Positions 57,337 through 64,000 of a DNA stretch of 64,000 bases are shown in pieces. This stretch comes from Luteimonas salinisoli (GTDB lineage Bacteria > Pseudomonadota > Gammaproteobacteria > Xanthomonadales > Xanthomonadaceae), in the NCBI RefSeq assembly GCF_013425525.1, contig NZ_JACCKA010000009.1:1-64000 (forward strand). The letters run 5' to 3'. How positions within the stretch are numbered: position 1 is the stretch's first letter; every line of letters begins with the position of its first letter. The translations under genes and the position numbers were made by a program. The notes under the pieces were generated by a model. It was not told where the DNA came from and did not search any database. It was given only the letters and a program-made list of their open reading frames with translations.

Positions 57337-58656
57337 ATGGATGCATGGCCTCGCTGTCTCGAACGCCTCGAAGCCGAACTGCCGGCCGAGGACGTCCATA
57401 CCTGGCTCAGGCCACTGCAGGCCGCGCGCCGCGACCACACCACCGTGCTCTATGCCCCCAACGCCTTCGTCCGCGACGAAGTCCGTGCACGCTATCTGGT
57501 CCGCATCCGCGAGCTGCTCGGTCACTTCGGCGACAGCGACGAAGTAGCGCTGGAGATCGGCTCGCTGCCGCGGGCCGCGGCGCTGGACACCCTGCCGGTG
57601 ATGGCGCCGGCCGCACCGGCGGCCGAAGCCTTCCACGGCAATCTCGACACCCACTACACCTTCGACAATTTCGTCGAGGGGCGCAGCAACCAGCTGGGCC
57701 GCGCCGCTGCCTGGCAGGCGGCGCAGAAGCCGGGCGACCGCACCCACAATCCGCTGCTGCTCTACGGCAGCACCGGCCTGGGCAAGACCCATCTGATGTT
57801 CGCGGCCGGCAACGAGATGCGCCGGCAGAACCCGGCGGTGCGGGTCCTGTACCTGCGCTCGGAACAGTTCTTCAGCGCGATGATGCGGGCGCTGCAGGAC
57901 AAGGCGATGGACGGATTCAAGCGCCATTTCCAGCAGGTCGACGCGCTGCTGATCGACGACATCCAGTTCTTCGCCGGCAAGGAGCGCACCCAGGAGGAGT
58001 TCTTCCACACCTTCAACGCGCTGTTCGACGGCCGCCAGCAGATCATCATGACCTGCGACCGCTTCCCGCGCGAGGTCGAGGGCCTGGAGCCGCGGCTGAA
58101 GTCGCGGCTCGCCTGGGGCCTGTCGGTGGCGATCGACCCGCCGGATTTCGAGACCCGGGCGCAGATCGTGCTGTCCAAGGCTCGCGAGCGCGGTGCCCGG
58201 ATCCCGGAGGACGTGGCCTTCCTGATCGCCAAGAAGATGCGCTCGAACGTGCGCGACCTGGAGGGGGCGCTCAACACGTTGACAGCGCGCGCCAACTTCA
58301 CCGGGCGCAGCATCACCCCCGAGTTCGCCCAGGAGACCCTGCGCGACCTGCTGCGCGCGCAGATGCACAGTGTCGGCATCGCCAACATCCAGAAGACCGT
58401 GGCAGACTACTACGGCCTGCAGATCAAGGACCTGCTGTCCAAGCGTCGCACCCGTTCGCTGGCCCGTCCCCGGCAAATGGCGATGGCGCTGGCCAAGGAG
58501 CTGACCGAACACAGCCTGCCCGAGATCGGCGATGCGTTCGCGGGGCGCGACCACACCACCGTGCTGCACGCCTGCAGGCAGATCAAGACCCTGCAGGAGA
58601 CCGATGGCAAGCTGCGCGAGGACTGGGAGAAGTTGATCCGCAAGCTCAGCGAGTAG
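57337..58656 (+). CDS. dnaA: chromosomal replication initiator DnaA
   Basis: This 439-residue initiator has domain I (about 1-75, [11 protein letters not shown]), a short linker, an AAA+ domain with Walker [10 protein letters not shown] (143-151), Walker [11 protein letters not shown] and sensor [17 protein letters not shown], and the DNA-binding signature [14 protein letters not shown] at the C-terminus. ATG 57337 is chosen since the open frame upstream lacks family residues. It is divergent from rpmH. DnaA-box-like sites follow its stop, marking a nearby oriC. Confidence 0.98.
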   Translation: MDAWPRCLERLEAELPAEDVHTWLRPLQAARRDHTTVLYAPNAFVRDEVRARYLVRIRELLGHFGDSDEVALEIGSLPRAAALDTLPVMAPAAPAAEAFHGNLDTHYTFDNFVEGRSNQLGRAAAWQAAQKPGDRTHNPLLLYGSTGLGKTHLMFAAGNEMRRQNPAVRVLYLRSEQFFSAMMRALQDKAMDGFKRHFQQVDALLIDDIQFFAGKERTQEEFFHTFNALFDGRQQIIMTCDRFPREVEGLEPRLKSRLAWGLSVAIDPPDFETRAQIVLSKARERGARIPEDVAFLIAKKMRSNVRDLEGALNTLTARANFTGRSITPEFAQETLRDLLRAQMHSVGIANIQKTVADYYGLQIKDLLSKRRTRSLARPRQMAMALAKELTEHSLPEIGDAFAGRDHTTVLHACRQIKTLQETDGKLREDWEKLIRKLSE

Positions 58657-58910
58657 GCGGGCGGGCCGGCAAAGGCTGGGGGCAAGTGCCCGCGTAGCTG
58701 TGGACAAGCTGGGGAGCAAAATCGGCTCCGCAATCTGTCCACAGGTTGTCGGCTCCGGCCGGGCCGGTTATCCACCCGGTTGTCGTTTCTAAATTCTCTT
58801 GATTATCAATACGTTGCATGAGTTATCTCCCGGTTTTCCGGGCACCATCACCACCAGATTTTGATTTATCCAATTCTTCTAGAACCAGGGCAACGGGAGA
58901 CAGGACCGGC
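58657..58910. other. candidate oriC between dnaA and dnaN
   Basis: This 254-base spacer has DnaA-box-like sites: TGTGGACAA (58699-58707), CTGTCCACA (58735-58743), TTATCCACC (58768-58776) and TTATCCAAT (58866-58874). Each differs from TTATCCACA by one or two bases. An AT-rich stretch at about 58782-58825 (TTTCTAAATTCTCTTGATTA) stands out in this GC-rich DNA and could be the unwinding element. Flanking genes reverse direction near here. Confidence 0.8.
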
Positions 58911-60011
58911 ATGCGCTTCAGTCTGCAACGCGAAGTGTTTCTGAAACCGTTGGCGCAGGTGGTCAACGTCGTCGAGCGCCGGCAGACCCTGCCGGTGCTG
59001 GCCAATCTGCTCGCCCAGGTGAGCGACGGACGGCTCTCGTTGACCGGCACCGATCTCGAGGTCGAGATGGTGGCGCGCACGCAGGTGGACGACGCCGAGG
59101 ACGGCGAGACCACGATTCCGGCGCGCAAGCTGTTCGAGATCGTGCGCGCCCTCCCCGATGGCAGCAAGGTCACCGTGTCGCAGTCCGGCGACAAGGTCAC
59201 GGTGCAGGCCGGCCGCAGCCGCTTCACCCTGGCCAGCCTGCCCGCCAACGACTTCCCGGCGATCGACGACGTCGAAACCACCGAGCGCGTCCAGGTGCCG
59301 GAGGCGGCGCTCAAGGAGCTGATCGAGCGCACCGCGTTCGCGATGGCGCAGCAGGACGTGCGCTACTACCTCAACGGCCTGCTGTTCGACCTCGGCGACC
59401 GGCGCTTGCGCTGCGTGGCGACCGACGGTCACCGCCTGGCGCTGTGCGAGGCCGAGCTGGAGGCAACGGTGGCGACCAAGCGGCAGATCATCGTGCCGCG
59501 CAAGGGCGTGCAGGAGCTGCAGCGCCTGCTCGAGGGGAGCGATCGCGAACTCGAGCTGGAGATGGACCGCAGCCACCTGCGGGTGAAGCGCGACGACGTC
59601 ACCTTTACCAGCAAGCTGATCGATGGCCGCTTTCCCGACTACGAGGCGGTGATCCCGATCGGCGCCGACCGCGAGGTCAGGATCGACCGCGAGGTGCTGC
59701 GCGCGTCGCTGCAGCGTGCCGCGATCCTGTCCAACGAGAAGTACCGCGGCGTGCGCATCGAGGTCTCGCCAGGCCTGTTGAAGATCAGCGCCCACAATCC
59801 CGAGCAGGAGGAGGCGCAGGAAGAAGTCGAGGCGGAGACCAGCGTCGACGACCTGGCGGTGGGCTTCAACGTCAATTACCTGCTCGATGCCCTCTCGGCG
59901 TTGCGCGAGGAGCATGTGATTCTGCAGCTGCGCGATGCCAACTCTTCGGCGCTGGTGCGCGAGGCCGGCAATGAGCGCTGTCGTCACGTGGTGATGCCGC
60001 TGCGCCTGTGA
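58911..60011 (+). CDS. dnaN: DNA polymerase III beta sliding clamp
   Basis: This 366-residue clamp encircles DNA and tethers polymerase III. Domain features include MRFSLQREVFLKPLAQVVNVVERRQTLPVLANLL at the start and DGHRLAL (residues in the region near 175). The final CRHVVMPLRL is the usual C-terminus. ATG 58911 begins the conserved sequence; the frame upstream crosses the oriC spacer and is not coding. Confidence 0.98.
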   Translation: MRFSLQREVFLKPLAQVVNVVERRQTLPVLANLLAQVSDGRLSLTGTDLEVEMVARTQVDDAEDGETTIPARKLFEIVRALPDGSKVTVSQSGDKVTVQAGRSRFTLASLPANDFPAIDDVETTERVQVPEAALKELIERTAFAMAQQDVRYYLNGLLFDLGDRRLRCVATDGHRLALCEAELEATVATKRQIIVPRKGVQELQRLLEGSDRELELEMDRSHLRVKRDDVTFTSKLIDGRFPDYEAVIPIGADREVRIDREVLRASLQRAAILSNEKYRGVRIEVSPGLLKISAHNPEQEEAQEEVEAETSVDDLAVGFNVNYLLDALSALREEHVILQLRDANSSALVREAGNERCRHVVMPLRL

Positions 60012-60021
60012 CCATGTCGTT

Positions 60022-60037
60022 GTTCCACGTGAAACGC
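60022..60037. promoter_or_regulatory. parS-like site 1 (between dnaN and recF)
   Basis: TGTTCCACGTGAAACG matches the ParB-binding consensus TGTTTCACGTGAAACA at 14 of 16 bases. It lies just after the dnaN stop and before the dnaN terminator. Confidence 0.8.
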
Positions 60038-60040
60038 GAA

Positions 60041-60065
60041 CGCCCGGCCTGGTCCGGGCGTTTTG
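60041..60065 (+). terminator. intrinsic terminator after dnaN
   Basis: ACGCCCGG and CCGGGCGT form a stem with a CCTGGT loop, followed by TTTT. It lies 29 bases beyond the dnaN stop and 25 before recF, so recF may depend on read-through or its own promoter. Confidence 0.85.
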
Positions 60066-60090
60066 CCATCCAGCGCCCGGGGATCGGTCG

Positions 60091-61176
60091 ATGCGGGTGA
60101 TCCGGCTGAACGTGCGCAATGTGCGGCGCCTGGAGGATGTGGAGCTGGCCCCTGGGCCGGGACTGAATCTGTTGGTGGGCGACAACGGCGCCGGCAAGAC
60201 CAGCGTGCTGGAGGCGCTGCACCTGATGGCCTATGGGCGCAGCTTTCGCGGACGGGTCCGCGATGGGCTGGTACGTAGCGGCTGCCCCGCCCTGGAAGTC
60301 TTCGTGGAATGGTCGGAGCGGGAAAGCGGGCGCACGCGCCGCGCCGGGCTGCGCCACGGCGGCGGCGACTGGAGCGGGCGGCTGGACGGAGAGCCAGTGG
60401 CGCAACTCGGCGACCTGTGCGCGGCGCTGGCGGTGGTGAGCTTCGAGCCCGGGAGCCACGCCCTCATCTCGGGAGGCGGGGAACCCCGCCGCCGTTTCGT
60501 CGATTGGGGCCTGTTCCACGTGGAACAGGGATTCCTGGCCCTGTGGCGCCGCTACGCGCGGGCCCTGCGCCAGCGCAATGCCCTGTTGAAGTCGCTGGCG
60601 CCTCCGGAGCAGCTGGATGCCTGGGATCGCGAGTTGGCCCTGGCCGGAGAGCCGCTGACGGCCGCCCGCCAACGCTACCTCGAGCGCCTGGAGCCCTTGC
60701 TGCAGGAAGCTGCGACCGAACTGGCGCCGATGCTGGGCGCCGCGACGCTGCAGCTGCAGCCCGGCTGGCGCCGTGCGGAACTCCCGCTGGAGGACGCGCT
60801 GCTGCTGGCGCGCGAACGCGATCGCGCGCTCGGCCACACCAGCGCCGGTCCGCATCGTGCGGACTGGCGGCTCGATTTCAGCGCTGCTCCCAACCGCGAG
60901 CCCCTGTCGCGGGGCCAGACCAAGCTGGCGGCCCTGGCCTGTCTGCTGGCGCAGGCCAGGGACTATGCTGCCTGCCGTGGCGAGTGGCCGGTGGTGGTGC
61001 TCGACGATCTCGCCTCGGAGCTGGACTCGGCACATCGCCAGCGGGTCCTGGCGGCGCTGCAGCGCGGCGACGCCCAGGTCTTCGTCAGCGGCACCGACTG
61101 GCCCGAGACGCCGGCGCACGCCGGTGCTCCGGCCGTCCTGTTCCACGTGGAACAAGGCCGGGTCGCGCGCGTCTGA
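60091..61176 (+). CDS. recF: recombination mediator RecF
   Basis: This 361-residue SMC-like ATPase helps load RecA at gaps. Walker A is GDNGAGKTS (30-38), the signature is LSRGQTKLAALACLLAQ, and Walker B is VVVLDDLASELD. Two parS palindromes are embedded in its coding sequence, each read as LFHVEQ (near residues 142-147 and 350-355). ATG 60091 follows GGATCGG. Length is normal. Confidence 0.97.
   Translation: MRVIRLNVRNVRRLEDVELAPGPGLNLLVGDNGAGKTSVLEALHLMAYGRSFRGRVRDGLVRSGCPALEVFVEWSERESGRTRRAGLRHGGGDWSGRLDGEPVAQLGDLCAALAVVSFEPGSHALISGGGEPRRRFVDWGLFHVEQGFLALWRRYARALRQRNALLKSLAPPEQLDAWDRELALAGEPLTAARQRYLERLEPLLQEAATELAPMLGAATLQLQPGWRRAELPLEDALLLARERDRALGHTSAGPHRADWRLDFSAAPNREPLSRGQTKLAALACLLAQARDYAACRGEWPVVVLDDLASELDSAHRQRVLAALQRGDAQVFVSGTDWPETPAHAGAPAVLFHVEQGRVARV
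60512..60527. promoter_or_regulatory. parS-like site 2 (inside recF)
   Basis: TGTTCCACGTGGAACA is a perfect 16-base palindrome identical in form to known gammaproteobacterial parS sites. It lies within recF, read as the residues LFHVEQ. Confidence 0.9.
61139..61154. promoter_or_regulatory. parS-like site 3 (3' end of recF)
   Basis: A second exact TGTTCCACGTGGAACA palindrome lies just before the recF stop, again read as FHVEQ. With the two others it forms a cluster of about 1.1 kb near oriC. Confidence 0.9.
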
Positions 61177-61210
61177 GCCCGCCCACGCGCGGCTTGCTCA
61201 TCTGGCCGAA

Positions 61211-61219
61211 TGCTATAAT
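61211..61219 (+). promoter_or_regulatory. extended -10 promoter of gyrB
   Basis: TGCTATAAT contains a perfect TATAAT (61214-61219) with a TG two bases upstream, 84 bases before the gyrB ATG. The -35 is weak (GGCTTG, 17 bases away). It may be supercoiling-sensitive, as gyr promoters are. Confidence 0.65.
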
Positions 61220-61240
61220 CGGCAGGTTGCGCCCCTATAG

Positions 61241-63763
<2,523 letters not shown>

Positions 63764-63901
63764 GCACGGCGGTCATCCCGGCGTCATCGCCTCGCGCACA
63801 GGATGGCCTCTTGCTGCGCGCACGCCACGTCGCCCCGGCGGCTTGACGAATTTTTAATCTGGGCCGGTCTACAACGGCCCCTTGCCTACCAGAAGCCCGC
63901 C

Positions 63902-64000
63902 ATGAAACCGTCTTTGCTCGCGCTCGGCGCCGTCTTCGTGCTGGCCGCCTGTGCCACCACGATCTCGCCCACTGGACGGACGCAGTACGTCGGCGCGGTG
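63902..64000 (+). CDS. lipoprotein, probably M48-family peptidase, 3' end outside window
   Basis: The visible 33 residues are a lipoprotein signal MKPSLLALGAVFVLAAC followed by ATTISPTGRTQYVGAV. A cysteine at residue 17 is the lipobox, and SPTGRTQ(Y)VG is how periplasmic M48 (BepA/LoiP-like) zinc peptidases often begin. The HExxH motif lies beyond the window, so the assignment rests on this short start. A TTGACG about 54 bases upstream may be part of its promoter. Confidence 0.5.
   Translation, partial: MKPSLLALGAVFVLAACATTISPTGRTQYVGAV

Noticed and set aside
58818-58910. N-terminal extension of DnaN across the oriC spacer
   Set aside because: Conserved DnaN begins MRFSLQRE at 58911; upstream residues are AT-rich origin sequence.

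Overview
The window is high-GC gammaproteobacterial DNA, most like a Xanthomonadaceae chromosome (Lysobacter/Luteimonas type). The basis is the codon use, several TonB-dependent receptors, GTAG-type REP palindromes, parS sites of the form TGTTCCACGTGGAACA and the replication-origin gene order. The family assignment is inferred from gene content, not from a search.

Layout, left to right. (a) 1-3.3 kb: 3' part of a UvrA-like ATPase, a thioredoxin-reductase-like flavoprotein and a YfcE-like phosphoesterase. (b) 3.3-10.1 kb, minus strand: a four-gene operon of TonB receptor, exported CobN-type chelatase, ExbB/TolQ-like channel and DUF2149 protein, with a Zur-like palindrome at its promoter. (c) 10.5-14.7 kb: a GIY-YIG protein, then a BlaI repressor, an M56 antirepressor whose sensor domain is replaced by ankyrin repeats, and a beta-lactamase-fold hydrolase, with paired operators. 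(d) 14.8-18.2 kb: an overlapping FIST - histidine kinase - degenerate HD-GYP regulator operon. (e) 18.5-24.7 kb: monomeric isocitrate dehydrogenase, then RtcB RNA ligase and a slipin with two abutting, aberrant tRNA-like genes upstream on the same strand, a possible RNA-repair locus. (f) 24.8-37.8 kb: mostly housekeeping and envelope genes, including RluE, HrpB, TatD, an exported endonuclease I fusion and a YadA-like trimeric autotransporter. (g) 38-46.7 kb: an ECF sigma/Ser-Thr kinase pair, a large TonB receptor and a YadGH-like ABC exporter. (h) 46.9-53.2 kb: ferredoxin-NADP reductase, an operon-like run of small membrane protein, XRE regulator, lipoprotein peptidase and NatAB exporter behind twin operators, and a TonB-domain lipoprotein. 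(i) 53.3-64 kb: the chromosomal origin. mnmE-yidC-rnpA-rpmH runs leftward and dnaA-dnaN-recF-gyrB rightward, with oriC-like sequence between dnaA and dnaN and three parS sites in dnaN-recF.

The most interesting candidates are the CobN-type operon with its metal-regulator-like operator, the slipin/RtcB locus with tandem tRNA-like elements, and the BlaI/M56-ankyrin/hydrolase cassette. No CRISPR array, insertion sequence, prophage or rRNA operon was seen.
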